From Coriobacteriaceae bacterium (GTDB lineage: Bacteria > Actinomycetota > Coriobacteriia > Coriobacteriales > QAMH01): a stretch of 64,000 nt of DNA. Below the pieces are notes generated by a model. The model was not told where the DNA came from. It ran no database searches and was given only the letters and a program-made list of their open reading frames with translations. A program made the position numbers and the translations under genes. Shown piece by piece: positions 44,796 through 54,410 of this stretch. The number at the start of each line of letters is the position of its first letter. The stretch's first letter is position 1. The stretch lies in assembly GCA_025992705.1 (NCBI GenBank), contig DAJPGJ010000001.1, forward strand, positions 1,426,001 through 1,490,000. The letters are read 5' to 3'.

Positions 44796-45473
44796 GTGAA
44801 GATTCTCGTCGTGGAAGACGACCCGCTCATCGTGCGAACCCTGGGCGAGCTTCTCGAAGCGGAAGGCTACGAAGTCGCCACGACCGCCCGCCAGGACGAG
44901 GCGACCACGCTTCTGGCACGATCCTCCTTCGACCTTCTCCTACTCGACATCACCCTTGCACAGGGAAATGGCTTTGCAGTCTGCGCGGCAGCGCGCCAGG
45001 CACACCCGGACATGCCGGTCATCTTCCTCACGGCATCCGACGACGAGTACTCGACCGTTGCCGGACTCGACATGGGGGCGGTGGATTACATTGCGAAGCC
45101 CTTTCGCGCACGCGAGCTGCTCTCGCGCATGAGGGTCGCGTTGCGTCAGAACTCCAGTGGCGCTGGCATGTTGCGCATCGGAAACCTGTGTCTTGACCCG
45201 ACGACGGCCGTGGTGAGCAAAGACGGCGAGGAGATCGTGCTCTCGGCCCTCGAATACCGCCTGCTCCTCTACTTTCTCCAGAACCAGGGACGGCTCATCA
45301 CGCGCGAGATGCTTCGCGATGCCATCTGGGACACGGCAGGCGAATACGTCTCCGACAACTCCATCAACGTCTACATCCGCCGCCTGCGCGAACGCATCGA
45401 GGACGACCCCGCGCATCCGGAGGTCATCGTCACGGTCCGCGGACTCGGCTACCGCATCGGAGCGGGGCAATGA
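44796..45473 (+). CDS. OmpR-family response regulator
   Basis: The 225-aa protein has a receiver domain with the phospho-acceptor in LLLLDITLAQGNG (Asp51 region), acidic pocket VVEDD at the start, switch Thr in VIFLTASDD and Lys in DYIAKPF. A C-terminal winged helix follows (LSALEYRLLLYFLQNQGRLITREMLRDAIWD, then VYIRRLRERI). The start is GTG 44796 behind AAGGAGGCACC. It begins a signalling and export cluster: kinase, ATPase and permease follow on the same strand. Confidence 0.92.
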   Translation: MKILVVEDDPLIVRTLGELLEAEGYEVATTARQDEATTLLARSSFDLLLLDITLAQGNGFAVCAAARQAHPDMPVIFLTASDDEYSTVAGLDMGAVDYIAKPFRARELLSRMRVALRQNSSGAGMLRIGNLCLDPTTAVVSKDGEEIVLSALEYRLLLYFLQNQGRLITREMLRDAIWDTAGEYVSDNSINVYIRRLRERIEDDPAHPEVIVTVRGLGYRIGAGQ

Positions 45474-45639
45474 GAGGTTCGCTCACTGTTGCGCGCAGGG
45501 GAGCTGCTTCGCTCCGACGGTCGCTTCCCGACAGCCCGCTTCGCGGTCTTTACGGCGCGCTCCCTTGTACCTCCGCTTCGCAGCTCGCCTGCGCACATTT
45601 GCTCCATACAATCGGCGGGCGCATTCTGAAGGGAGCGCT
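45474..45639 (+). other. 166-nt unexplained insert between response regulator and kinase genes
   Basis: Regulator and kinase genes usually overlap or abut, but here they are separated by a GC-rich block with repeated CTTCGC words (for example GCTTCGCTCC, CGCTTCGCGG, CCGCTTCGCAGC). The kinase frame stays open through it, yet its translation is unlike a kinase N-terminus. It looks like a decayed repeat element. Confidence 0.5.
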
Positions 45640-46653
45640 GTGAACGACTCGCTTGCCAGACACGTTGTAGTCCTCGCCGCACTGTGCATCGCCGTCACCG
45701 GCGCGACGTTCCTTGCCGTCGGCGTGGAGGCCGCACTCTGTTGCGCCATCCTCTCCCTTGTCGTCTTCGTCTTCTTCCTCGTCGTCTCGCTGCGCCGCCG
45801 AGCCGAGATACGACGCCTCACGGATGAGATCGACGAGGTCCTCAACCTTGGTAGACGCCTGACCTTCTCGAATTGCCGCGAGGGCGACATCGCCGTCCTC
45901 GCCAACGAGCTCGAGAAGATGGTGGCGCGCCTTTCCCGGCTTACCAGCCAGATCGAGAGCGAGAAGACCGCGCTGGCGGACTCTTTCGCCGACATATCGC
46001 ATCAGATCCGCACACCACTGACGGCCGCCGAACTCATGCTCCCGGCTATCGAGCGTGCCACGGACGAGGAGCAGCGCAAGAGGCTCGCGCGCGACCTCGA
46101 ACACCTGCTCGACCGGGTATCCTGGCTCGTCGCCACGCTGCTCAAGATGGCCAAGGTCGATGCCGGGGCACTGCACATGGAGTCGCGACCCGTATCCGTC
46201 GCGTCCATGGTCGCCCGCGCCTGCGCCCCACTCGAGCTGCCCCTCGACCTGCGCGGCATCGCGCTTGTCATCGATATCCCCGACGACGCACGCTTCACGG
46301 GCGACGAGACCTGGTGCGCCGAGGCAATCGAGAACATCGTGAAGAACTCGATGGAGCACTGCCAAGCCGGAGGGACGATCACCATACGTGCCGAGGAAGA
46401 TGCGCTGGCCTGCCACATCTCCATCAGCGATGACGGACCCGGCATATCCGAGGAGGACCTTCCCCACCTCTTCGAGCGCTTCTACCGGGGCACCGGGTCG
46501 AAGGAGGGCGAGGGCTTTGGCGTTGGGCTTGCGCTCGCCCGTTCACTCGTCTCGGGGCAAGGCGGCACGCTGCGCGCCGGAAACGTCCCGGGCGAGGATG
46601 GCAGCTCCGCCGGCGCCGTCTTCGAAATCGCCTTTCCCAAGCTCTGCGTCTGA
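45640..46653 (+). CDS. Histidine kinase of intramembrane-sensing type
   Basis: From GTG 45640 (behind GAAGGGAGCGCT) this is a 337-aa kinase. Two membrane helices (about residues 7-27 and 32-52) are joined by only a few residues, so there is no sizeable outside sensor. A HAMP-like linker, the phospho-acceptor SFADISHQIRTPLTAAEL, and ATPase boxes N (ENIVKNSMEHC), G1 (DDGPGI) and G2 (GEGFGVGLAL) follow. This is the plan of BceS-like kinases that sense through a neighbouring ABC transporter, which is present downstream. A frame start at 45319 lies inside the regulator gene and is not used. Confidence 0.88.
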   Translation: MNDSLARHVVVLAALCIAVTGATFLAVGVEAALCCAILSLVVFVFFLVVSLRRRAEIRRLTDEIDEVLNLGRRLTFSNCREGDIAVLANELEKMVARLSRLTSQIESEKTALADSFADISHQIRTPLTAAELMLPAIERATDEEQRKRLARDLEHLLDRVSWLVATLLKMAKVDAGALHMESRPVSVASMVARACAPLELPLDLRGIALVIDIPDDARFTGDETWCAEAIENIVKNSMEHCQAGGTITIRAEEDALACHISISDDGPGISEEDLPHLFERFYRGTGSKEGEGFGVGLALARSLVSGQGGTLRAGNVPGEDGSSAGAVFEIAFPKLCV

Positions 46654-46764
46654 CGTGCGCCGCGTATCCAGCTTACAAAGCCGTAATGTGCGCGTCACGA
46701 CCACGCTAGCTTGTCGCACCATACTCGTCTGCGTATCCCGGACACGTGTAAGAAAGGAGCAACC

Positions 46765-47445
46765 ATGGACATCCTCAAGGTTACCAACCTGACGAAGGTC
46801 TACGGTAAGGGAGCGCAGGCGACATGTGCGCTGGACGACGTCTCGTTTTCGATTCCGGAGGGCCAGTTCGTCGCCATCGTTGGCGCATCGGGCTCGGGCA
46901 AGTCGACGCTCTTGCATCTCATCGGCGGAGTGGATCGCCCCACGTCGGGTACCGTCGAGCTCAACGGCGCGAACATCTACGCACGCACCGACGAGCAACT
47001 CGCCGTGTTCCGACGCCGCGAGGTGGGCCTCGTCTACCAGTTCTACAACCTCGTGCCCATACTCAACGTCGCCGAGAACATCACGCTGCCGGTTGCCCTG
47101 GATGGGCGCGCCGTGAACGAGGAGCGCCTCTCCGCGCTCATGCGCACGCTCGGGCTTCAAGGTTATGGCAACCGCCTACCCAATCAGCTTTCCGGCGGTC
47201 AGCAGCAGCGCGTGGCCATCGGACGTGCACTCATGAACAACCCGGCCATCGTATTGGCCGACGAGCCCACGGGCAATCTCGACTCGCAGAACTCCCGCGA
47301 GATCATGGCACTTCTGGAAGCGGCAAACCGCGAGGCGGGACAGACGCTCATCGTCATCACGCATGACGATGACATCGCGCTGTCCGCCGACCGCATCATC
47401 GCGATCGAGGATGGCCGCATCGTATCCGACGAGAGGATCCGATGA
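46765..47445 (+). CDS. ABC exporter ATPase, MacB/LolD/BceA type
   Basis: The 226-aa ATPase starts at ATG 46765 behind AGAAAGGAGCAACC. Motifs are complete: Walker A GASGSGKST, signature LSGGQQQRVAIGRAL, Walker B AIVLADEPTGNLDSQNS and the switch His in VITHDDD. The Y-loop segment VGLVYQFYNLVPILNVAENI is typical of the MacB/LolD/BceA group. The permease gene overlaps its stop by 4 nt. Confidence 0.92.
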   Translation: MDILKVTNLTKVYGKGAQATCALDDVSFSIPEGQFVAIVGASGSGKSTLLHLIGGVDRPTSGTVELNGANIYARTDEQLAVFRRREVGLVYQFYNLVPILNVAENITLPVALDGRAVNEERLSALMRTLGLQGYGNRLPNQLSGGQQQRVAIGRALMNNPAIVLADEPTGNLDSQNSREIMALLEAANREAGQTLIVITHDDDIALSADRIIAIEDGRIVSDERIR

Positions 47446-50309
47446 TGAAGGTCATGACATCGTTCACCATCAAGTCGTTACGCACCTCGACGGCCCGCAC
47501 CGTCGTCACCATTGCCGGCGTGGCGCTTGCCGCGGCCCTGCTCGTGGCCGTGCTCTCCTCCTACGTTTCGGCCACCGATTACCTCCTGCGCAACGAGACG
47601 ACAGCCAACGGTACCTGGATGTCATCGGTCATCGTGCCCGATGACGCAACGAGCCGCGACGAAATCGCGGCGGCGCGGAGCGCATCTGACGTCGAGGCGC
47701 TCGCAACGCTGCAGGACGTGGGCTTTGCCGGGTTATCGGACAATCAGCGGCTCACGCTCGGCACCTACCTGCCCATACTCACCAGCACGGGCTCGCTCGA
47801 CGAAGTCTGCGGTGTCCACCTGGCCGAGGGCCGCATGCCGCAAAATCCCGGCGAGATCGCCCTGCCCGGTATCTGGCAGCGCAACAGCGCCCTAGCACTG
47901 GGCGATAGCGTCACGCTCGACGTCGGAAGCCGTCGCGCCGTACTCGCTCCCGGCGAACAAGGCAGCATGAGCGGCGCCTCCTTCGCCGTCGATGACTATG
48001 ATCCCGAGTTCGAGCCCAAGGGCTACACCGTCGAGGATGGCTCGTCCCTCAACTCGTCGATGGGATATCTCGATTCCGCCGATGACAACGGCAAGTTCGA
48101 CGAGGAGCTCGTCGGCGTGCAATCGCGCACCTTCACCGTGGTCGGCTTCATAGAGACCGCCTCCTGGGGTACCATGACCGGCGTGGGACCGGCCGCCCTC
48201 ACCTTCGATGACACCGCTACCGGCGACATCGAGGTCTTCCTCGACATCACCGGCGTCTCCACCGTCAAGCAGGTCCGCGAGCGTACCGCCGAGCTCTTCG
48301 GCGACGCTGACATCGAAACCCATGTGAATCTCCTGCGCTACATGGGCATCAGCGACCACGGCTCGATATGGGAGACCTTCTTCTATCTCGTGGTCATCCT
48401 CGCTGTCATCATCATGGTCGCTTGCATCTCGCTCATCTACAACGCATTTGCCATCTCGGTCAACGAACGCATGCGGCAGTTCGGTCTGCTTGCCTCGATT
48501 GGCGCGTCCAAGCGCCAACTGCGCCGCGCGGTCCTGCTCGAAGGCGTCATCATCGCCGTCATCGGCGTCCCCGTCGGCATCGCGGTGGGGCTCGGCGCGT
48601 GCGCGGGTATCTTCGCCTGGCTCGGCAACGCCATCGCCGACATACTGGGCGGGCAGTGGAGTTCGTTCTACCTCGTCGTCGATTGGCGCGTGGTGCTCTT
48701 CGCCGTGGTCCTCACGGCGCTGACGGTACTCGCGAGCGTCTGGATTCCCGCCTTGCGCGCCGCCCACGTCTCCCCCATCGACGCGCTGCGCCAGAGCTCG
48801 ACAATCAAGCTATCGGCCCGTGCCGTGCGCGCGTCCGGCGGACACGGCAAGCTCGCGCTCTGGAAGCGTCGGGGCGTGTCGGGCACGGTCTTCGGCATCG
48901 GCGGACAGCTCGCCTCGATCAACCACAAGCGCAACGCTTCCAAGGGGCGCGCCGCGTCCGTTTCGCTGGCCCTCGCCATCATCCTGCTCATGACTGCCGG
49001 GTCATTCTCGTCGCAGCTCGGCATGTTCACGAAGGTCGCCGGCAACCTCTCGGAAGCCGATGTCACGATGACGGTTTCCCTGGAGCCCACCGACGAGCAC
49101 GCGGCTACGGCCTCGAACATCGAGGCGACCGGTGCCGACGTCTACTCCCAGGCGAGCGCCGTGCAAGGCGTGACGCCTCTGGGTTGGGCCATCGTATCGA
49201 CACATGGCGGGCTCATTCCCGCGTCCATGGCGGGAGGCGCCCTGAACGCCTCGGTCACCGCGGATTCGCTCGTCGACGGTGACGTGCCGGCACCGCTCTT
49301 CGTCGCCTTCCTGCCGGCCGACGAGTTCGCCGCCTATGCCAAGGACAACGGCATCGACCTTCCCGGGCAGTCCGGCGCACCTGCCGCCATAGCCGTGCGC
49401 GAGGGCTACAGCAACACGGGAAGCATGTACAGCTACGATGAGCTCTTTGCCCAGACGGGAACCATCGACATCGTGACCGGCATCAGAGGAGACGACGCGG
49501 CCACGGCGGGCATCATGGTGACCGACACGGCTGACGACGGAGCGGAGACGCTCGAATTCATGCGCTGGGTCAAAGGCGAAGGCTACACCGACCAGAAGCT
49601 CGCTTCCGACGAACTCGAGCGCACGCCAATCGAGGTCGTGGGGTTGGCGGAGAGGCGACCCGCATGCGTCACCTCAAGCGGTGGTGTGATGATCGTCGTT
49701 TCCATGGAAGACACCGGCACTTTGCCCCTCGTCGGTGCAACGAACAACCTGAACTTCTCGGCTGGCTTCGACACCGCCGACAGTGAAGCTGCGGTTAAGG
49801 CCCTCACGCCACTCTCCACCGTTTTCGAGGACGCCGGCTACAAGATCTCCTTCAACCACGTGATGGACAACGCGGCCCAGGAGCAGTCCATGGCCATGAT
49901 GGTGACCGTGGTGAACGTGTTCTGCTTCCTGTTCTCGTTCATCCTCACGCTCATCGCCCTGGCCAACGTGTTCAACACCGTGACCAACGGCCTCATCCTG
50001 CGCAAGCGCGAGTTCGCGGTCATGGAGTCCATCGGCATGGGCGCGCACCAGTTCCGCTCGATGATAGGCTGCGAATGCGTCGGGTACGGCCTGCGCGGCC
50101 TCATACCCGGCATCATCGTGTCGTTTGGCGTGAGTTACCTGCTCTACCTGGCGCTTGGCATATCCATGCGCGGGCTGCCCTACACACCGCCGTGGATGTA
50201 CCTCGTCCTGGGTTGCGGGCTCGTGATCGTGGTCATGGCCGCGAGCGTGCTCTACGGCCTGCACCGTTGCCGCAAGGGTGACATCGTCGAAGCCCTGAGG
50301 ATGGAATAG
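47442..50309 (+). CDS. FtsX/MacB-like ABC permease
   Basis: The 955-aa protein has an N-terminal helix followed by a large outside domain (about 55-310), then three membrane helices with the FtsX signature (YNAFAISVNERMRQFGLLASIGASKRQLRRAVLLEG). A second half has its own outside domain and final three helices (LANVFNTVTNGLILRKREFAVMESIGMGAHQFRSM). Such transporters act as mechanical exporters or drug sensors coupled to a two-component system. The gene is the last of the cluster that starts with the response regulator. It is longer than BceB, so the exporter role is likelier than pure sensing. Confidence 0.88.
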   Translation: MMKVMTSFTIKSLRTSTARTVVTIAGVALAAALLVAVLSSYVSATDYLLRNETTANGTWMSSVIVPDDATSRDEIAAARSASDVEALATLQDVGFAGLSDNQRLTLGTYLPILTSTGSLDEVCGVHLAEGRMPQNPGEIALPGIWQRNSALALGDSVTLDVGSRRAVLAPGEQGSMSGASFAVDDYDPEFEPKGYTVEDGSSLNSSMGYLDSADDNGKFDEELVGVQSRTFTVVGFIETASWGTMTGVGPAALTFDDTATGDIEVFLDITGVSTVKQVRERTAELFGDADIETHVNLLRYMGISDHGSIWETFFYLVVILAVIIMVACISLIYNAFAISVNERMRQFGLLASIGASKRQLRRAVLLEGVIIAVIGVPVGIAVGLGACAGIFAWLGNAIADILGGQWSSFYLVVDWRVVLFAVVLTALTVLASVWIPALRAAHVSPIDALRQSSTIKLSARAVRASGGHGKLALWKRRGVSGTVFGIGGQLASINHKRNASKGRAASVSLALAIILLMTAGSFSSQLGMFTKVAGNLSEADVTMTVSLEPTDEHAATASNIEATGADVYSQASAVQGVTPLGWAIVSTHGGLIPASMAGGALNASVTADSLVDGDVPAPLFVAFLPADEFAAYAKDNGIDLPGQSGAPAAIAVREGYSNTGSMYSYDELFAQTGTIDIVTGIRGDDAATAGIMVTDTADDGAETLEFMRWVKGEGYTDQKLASDELERTPIEVVGLAERRPACVTSSGGVMIVVSMEDTGTLPLVGATNNLNFSAGFDTADSEAAVKALTPLSTVFEDAGYKISFNHVMDNAAQEQSMAMMVTVVNVFCFLFSFILTLIALANVFNTVTNGLILRKREFAVMESIGMGAHQFRSMIGCECVGYGLRGLIPGIIVSFGVSYLLYLALGISMRGLPYTPPWMYLVLGCGLVIVVMAASVLYGLHRCRKGDIVEALRME

Positions 50310-50649
50310 GGCCGGCAGCGTAGCGTCGTCTCGAGCAGGGTGCGCCCCCTGTCATTCCGAGCGAGCACCCCCCCTGTCATTCCGAGCGAGCGCAGCGAGT
50401 CGAGGAATCTTCTCCGTCACTGAGAAAGCGATGGTCGAGATTTCTCGACTTCGGCGCTACGCGCCTTCGCTCGAAATGACAAGGGGGGAAGCGCTGTCAT
50501 CTCGACTGGAGCGGTCGTTAGACCGCGGAATGGAGAGATCTCTGAGGCGGGGATTTCTCGACTTCGGCGCTACGCGCCTTCGCTCGAAATGACAAGGGGA
50601 GGCACGACTACGGTCCCTTCGCTCGAAATGACAATGGGAGGGCGTCAGA
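50310..50649. repeat. Cluster of dispersed-type repeats (TGTCATTCCGAGCGAGC family)
   Basis: This 340-bp gap between convergent genes is full of repeats. CCCTGTCATTCCGAGCGAGC occurs twice (about 50347-50366 and 50373-50392). A 47-bp unit starting ATTTCTCGACTTCGG and ending AAATGACAAGGGG occurs twice without a mismatch (50440-50486 and 50553-50599). A third, truncated CTTCGCTCGAAATGACAA is near 50618-50634. The two types are partly complementary, so long hairpins can form. No gene is present. Confidence 0.85.
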
Positions 50650-51687
50650 TCACGAACGCTCGTCGGACCCGAAGGCCTTCATGAGCAGCGAGACGATGCC
50701 GCACAACAGACCGCCTATGGGCCATGCAAGCCAGAAAAGCGACTGCGCGTACGAGTGCGTCGGTACGAAGAGCATGACGAGGCCGGCGATGGTGGCGATG
50801 ATCATGATGCAGCCGCAAATCGCGCCGATACGTTTGTCGGTCGCGTGCGTTTGGAGAAGCTCGCGCTTCTGCTCATCGGTCAGGGGTGCCGACTCGATCT
50901 CGTGCGCCTCCAGCACCTCGCCGGCGCTGCGATTGTAGTTGGCGATGTTCATGCGGCCGTACATCATGCCACCGTACACGATAAGTCCCGCGCCACATGC
51001 TATGAGCATGAGCATGACGGATGGGGCGACGCATTCGGACAGCGCCGTGTCGGCGGTGGCGATGACAAAGCAGACGCCGACGAGTATGCACATGATGCCA
51101 CCCACAAGGCGCCAGCTGAAATGCTTGCGCGCTTCCTCCTTCTGGGCCGGCGTGTAGAAATCCTCGATGTAGGGATGCTCACGTACGAACGCGCTGTGAC
51201 CCATGCCACCGGGTATGAGCATGGCGAGCCCGACCCCCACGCCCGCAAACAAGAGCAACGTCCCTAACGCCAGGTAAACGTTCTCGGAGAACAGACCCTC
51301 CAGCGGACTATACGTGTCGATGTCGGCGGCGCAGAAGAACAGGATCGACAGCGCGACACCGAAGACGATGGAGAAGACGCCAATCGAGACCTTGCGGGCA
51401 AACCCCCGCATGTGCTCGTCATAGCCCACGACATCGACCGGCGGAGTTCCCGGCACCACCGAGGCTGCTGACTCCACCGGACGGCCGGTAAGGTCTCCCT
51501 GCACGAGCTCGTCGAGCGTGCAGTCGAATATCTGGCACATGCGCAGAAGCTTGTCCATCTCCGGGTACGACTTCTCGGATTCCCATTTGGTCACCGACTG
51601 CCGGCTCACGCCGAGTATCATGGCCAGCTGCTCCTGGGTCATGTTGTGTGTTGCGCGCAAATGCTGGAGGTTTTCTCGAAAGCTCAT
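50650..51687 (-). CDS. XRE-family regulator with membrane domain
   Basis: The 345-aa protein starts at ATG 51687 behind AAAGGAATGAC. Residues about 3-60 are an XRE helix-turn-helix (MTQEQLAMILGVSRQSVTKWESEKSYPEMDKL). The rest has about six membrane segments in three pairs (for example IGVFSIVFGVALSILFFCAAD and LVGGIMCILVGVCFVIATAD). Proteins with this fusion are frequent in Firmicutes and Actinobacteria and often regulate envelope or transporter genes; the sensed signal is unknown. It converges on the ABC permease gene across the repeat cluster. Confidence 0.85.
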   Translation of the reverse strand: MSFRENLQHLRATHNMTQEQLAMILGVSRQSVTKWESEKSYPEMDKLLRMCQIFDCTLDELVQGDLTGRPVESAASVVPGTPPVDVVGYDEHMRGFARKVSIGVFSIVFGVALSILFFCAADIDTYSPLEGLFSENVYLALGTLLLFAGVGVGLAMLIPGGMGHSAFVREHPYIEDFYTPAQKEEARKHFSWRLVGGIMCILVGVCFVIATADTALSECVAPSVMLMLIACGAGLIVYGGMMYGRMNIANYNRSAGEVLEAHEIESAPLTDEQKRELLQTHATDKRIGAICGCIMIIATIAGLVMLFVPTHSYAQSLFWLAWPIGGLLCGIVSLLMKAFGSDERS

Positions 51688-51861
51688 GTCATTCCTTTGC
51701 GTTGGGTGCGATTGCGTCCCCAAATTTACCGAGTGGCAAGGTGACATTCTACCAACCAAGAGATGCTTTTTGCCGCGTTTTCGAGGCACCCGCTGGTTGC
51801 CAATCCCAGGTCACAGCCGCGCAAACCATAAATGAGACAATTGCTCTGAGTAACTGTCTCA

Positions 51862-52185
51862 TCAAATGTTCTGCGTAACGACGGAGGCACGCTCGCAAGC
51901 ACACTGGCCCGCCCGTTCCGCATCAAAGCGGCGGTTTCTGAAGTAGATGACCCAGTTGATGCCAAGAAACGCGAGATTGAGGACGTAAATCCAGAAGACC
52001 CAATTCATCGCCCCAAGAGCGATCTTGGCCGCGATACCGCACAGGTAACCGAGGCATATGAGCGTGAGGAACTGCCAGCTCGTCCCCTTTGCCGTCCTTG
52101 CCCTATACGACTTCCATGCGTTCATGGGCCAAGACAGCCCAAAGCATATGAGCATCGTGGCTTCCAGAAGCTCCGCTAGCAACAT
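51862..52185 (-). CDS. Small membrane protein, PQ-loop-like
   Basis: The 107-aa product from ATG 52185 has three membrane segments. The first is followed by LSWPMNAWKSYRARTAKGTSW, which recalls the PQ-loop pattern of SemiSWEET-like proteins, in which a proline sits in a helix kink. The rest, LGYLCGIAAKIALGAMNWVFWIYVLNLAFLGINWVIYF (in part), is hydrophobic. An alternative ATG at 52254 would add 23 polar residues; neither has a strong ribosome site. The function is unknown. It lies upstream of the divergent LysR gene. Confidence 0.65.
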   Translation of the reverse strand: MLLAELLEATMLICFGLSWPMNAWKSYRARTAKGTSWQFLTLICLGYLCGIAAKIALGAMNWVFWIYVLNLAFLGINWVIYFRNRRFDAERAGQCACERASVVTQNI

Positions 52186-52315
52186 CGCGACTCGCTTTCT
52201 CTCGCATCCTTCCAAAGGCAAACGAGGCAAATGGACAGGGTTCCTTTTTCTCATTTGCCGAAGCTCATTCTCCTATTCGCACGTCACATATGTCTAATAT
52301 ATAATTCGTTGTACT

Positions 52316-52336
52316 TTCATATCACTTTGATATGAA
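52316..52336. promoter_or_regulatory. Operator candidate for the LysR regulator
   Basis: TTCATATC-ACTTT-GATATGAA has perfect 8-bp arms and fits the T-N11-A pattern of LysR sites. It lies 36 bp before the LysR start, in an AT-rich region between divergent genes. Confidence 0.65.
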
Positions 52337-52371
52337 TAAGCACCTAATCTCGTGAGAAACCGGAAGGCACG

Positions 52372-53250
52372 ATGGACGTAAGGCAGCTTAAGTACTTTCT
52401 CGTGACGGCGCAGCTGGAGCATGTCACCCATGCGGCACGCAAGCTCTCAATAGCGCAGCCCGCCCTCTCGCAATCGCTCCACAGGCTCGAGGCGGAGTTG
52501 GGCGTGAAGCTCTTTGTCCGGGAGGGAAGAAACCTGAGGCTGACCGAGGAAGGCGCCTACCTGAGAGACAGGCTCTCCCCCATCGTGGCGGAGCTCGACA
52601 GCGCATGCGCAGGCCTCGAGGCGTTCGCAAAAGCCGAGGCCAGCACGGTGAACCTCTGCATCGCGACCGCCTCGGTCATCGCTGTCGATGCAATCGGCAC
52701 CTTCGCGCCCCAGCACGCAGAGACGCGATTCGACGTCAACAGGGATGACGCATCACCCCGCAACGACATCATCATCGACACGGTCCAAAACGCGGATGGC
52801 AAAAGCGGCAAGACCGACATCGCGAACTCCCACGCCGACTTCGCGGAGCGCGTCTGCATAGCCATCCCGGCATCGAGATCACATGGAGAAGCTATCGCAC
52901 TCGACGAGCTCGCGGATGCGCGTTTCATCAGCCTCGCGGGATCGAGGCGCTTTCGCTCCATCTGCGACGAGCTGTGCGCGAGCAGGGGCTTCGAGCCCGA
53001 CGTCATGTTCGAGAGCGACAATCCGGCCGTGGTCCGAAAGATGATAAGCTTGGGCTTGGGCGTCGGATTCTGGCCCGAGCGCAGCTGGGGTCCCGTCAAC
53101 GGCGACGACGTCATCGTCTTGCCGTTGGCAGATGACACCTTCTCGAGGACGATTCACCTCGAACTCACGCCACGCGGCATCGAGAAGGAAGCGGCGCGTA
53201 CGTTCTTCGAACACCTCGTCGAGCACTTCGCAAGCGTATGGGAGAGATGA
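52372..53250 (+). CDS. LysR-family regulator
   Basis: The 292-aa protein has the N-terminal LysR winged helix (MDVRQLKYFLVTAQLEHVTHAARKLSIAQPALSQSLHRLE; core IAQPALSQSLHRLEAELGVKLF) and a C-terminal periplasmic-binding-like effector domain. ATG 52372 follows GAAACCGGAAGGCACG. The acyltransferase gene starts immediately after its stop, which suggests the two are in one transcript. The palindrome upstream is its likely autoregulatory site. The coinducer is unknown. Confidence 0.9.
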   Translation: MDVRQLKYFLVTAQLEHVTHAARKLSIAQPALSQSLHRLEAELGVKLFVREGRNLRLTEEGAYLRDRLSPIVAELDSACAGLEAFAKAEASTVNLCIATASVIAVDAIGTFAPQHAETRFDVNRDDASPRNDIIIDTVQNADGKSGKTDIANSHADFAERVCIAIPASRSHGEAIALDELADARFISLAGSRRFRSICDELCASRGFEPDVMFESDNPAVVRKMISLGLGVGFWPERSWGPVNGDDVIVLPLADDTFSRTIHLELTPRGIEKEAARTFFEHLVEHFASVWER

Positions 53251-54300
53251 TTGCAGAACCCAACCTTGACCGAGCGGTATTACTACCTGGACGCTTTGCG
53301 CATCATCGCGATATGCGCGATTGTCCTGCTCCACGTCGCCGGTTCGTATTGGTACGAGCTTGACGTTTCCAGCTTCGACTGGCACGTCGTAAACGCATAC
53401 GACTGCATGACGAGATGGGGCGTCCCCGTGTTCGTGATGATCAGCGGCGCGCTCTTTCTCGACCCCAGCCGTCCGCAACCCCTCAAGAAGCTGTGGGGTA
53501 AGAACATCCTCCACATCGTGGTGCTCATTCTCTTCTGGGGCCTTTTCTACGCGTTGATCTACGACCGGCCCGGGCAGCTCTCGCCCGAATCGCTCGTGGG
53601 CTTCCTCGAAGCGGCCATGTTCGGTCCCCAGCATCTCTGGTTCCTCTTCATGCTCATCGGGCTTTACGCCATCGTGCCGTTGCTCAGGTGCATCACGGCA
53701 ATCGAAAGTGCCACGAAGTACTTTCTCGCCATCGGATTCGTCTTGAACGTGGCGCTTCCCCTTGTAACTATCGATGGCATGTTCCCGTTGCTGGACAGGC
53801 TCATGGGCGCCTTCATGATTCAGCTGCCCCTGGGCTACTCGTTCTACTTCGTCCTTGGCCATTACCTCGCCTCGCATGTTTTCACGCGGCGCGTCCGCAT
53901 CGGCATCTACTTCCTGGGACTCCTTTGTCTCGTTGCGGCGACGGCGGCATCCGCCTGGTTTTCCAACATTGCCCACGCGGCGGACAACGCGATAATCGCG
54001 GGCTCGTGTTTCTTCATGTTCGCTGCAGCGGGCATCTTCGTCTTCGTCAGGCAGCTGTTTCACAAGCATGAGCCAAGCGCGCGCGGCAAGCGCCTCGTGA
54101 CGGCACTTTCGTCGTGCACCTTGGGGGTCTATGTCATCCACATCTTCGTGCTGCGATTGCTGATGCAACTCGGCATGAGCGGAATCGTCCCACCTGTCCT
54201 CGTCTCGATTCCCGGCATGGCGCTGCTGGCCTGCGTCCTCTCCTTTGGCATCGCCTGCGTGCTCAAGAAGATCCCGGTTTTCGGCTCCTATTTCGTGTAG
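53251..54300 (+). CDS. Membrane acyltransferase (Acyltransferase_3 type)
   Basis: The 349-aa protein starts at TTG 53251 directly after the LysR stop, with GGGAGAGATGA as ribosome site. It has about ten membrane helices and the family start YYYLDALRIIAICAIVLLHVAGSYW (active His within LLHV), then WGVPVFVMISGALFL and FMLIGLYAIVPLLR. Members transfer acyl groups to wall polymers, sugars or lipids. The acceptor is unknown. It sits between LysR and a thioredoxin-like gene. Confidence 0.88.
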   Translation: MQNPTLTERYYYLDALRIIAICAIVLLHVAGSYWYELDVSSFDWHVVNAYDCMTRWGVPVFVMISGALFLDPSRPQPLKKLWGKNILHIVVLILFWGLFYALIYDRPGQLSPESLVGFLEAAMFGPQHLWFLFMLIGLYAIVPLLRCITAIESATKYFLAIGFVLNVALPLVTIDGMFPLLDRLMGAFMIQLPLGYSFYFVLGHYLASHVFTRRVRIGIYFLGLLCLVAATAASAWFSNIAHAADNAIIAGSCFFMFAAAGIFVFVRQLFHKHEPSARGKRLVTALSSCTLGVYVIHIFVLRLLMQLGMSGIVPPVLVSIPGMALLACVLSFGIACVLKKIPVFGSYFV

Positions 54301-54410
54301 GTGGGATTCCGACCCTCCCCCAGAGTCTGGATTTCCCGCATGCGCGAGCGGACGAGCCCCGTTACGGTGTATGCTGGGACGTGGAAAGATTGGCGACGAT
54401 GGGAGAGGCC

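Noticed and set aside
45319..45639. N-terminal extension of the histidine kinase
   Set aside because: The extended frame lies partly inside the response regulator gene and reads as low-complexity Ser/Arg/Ala; GTG 45640 has a good ribosome site right before the first membrane helix.
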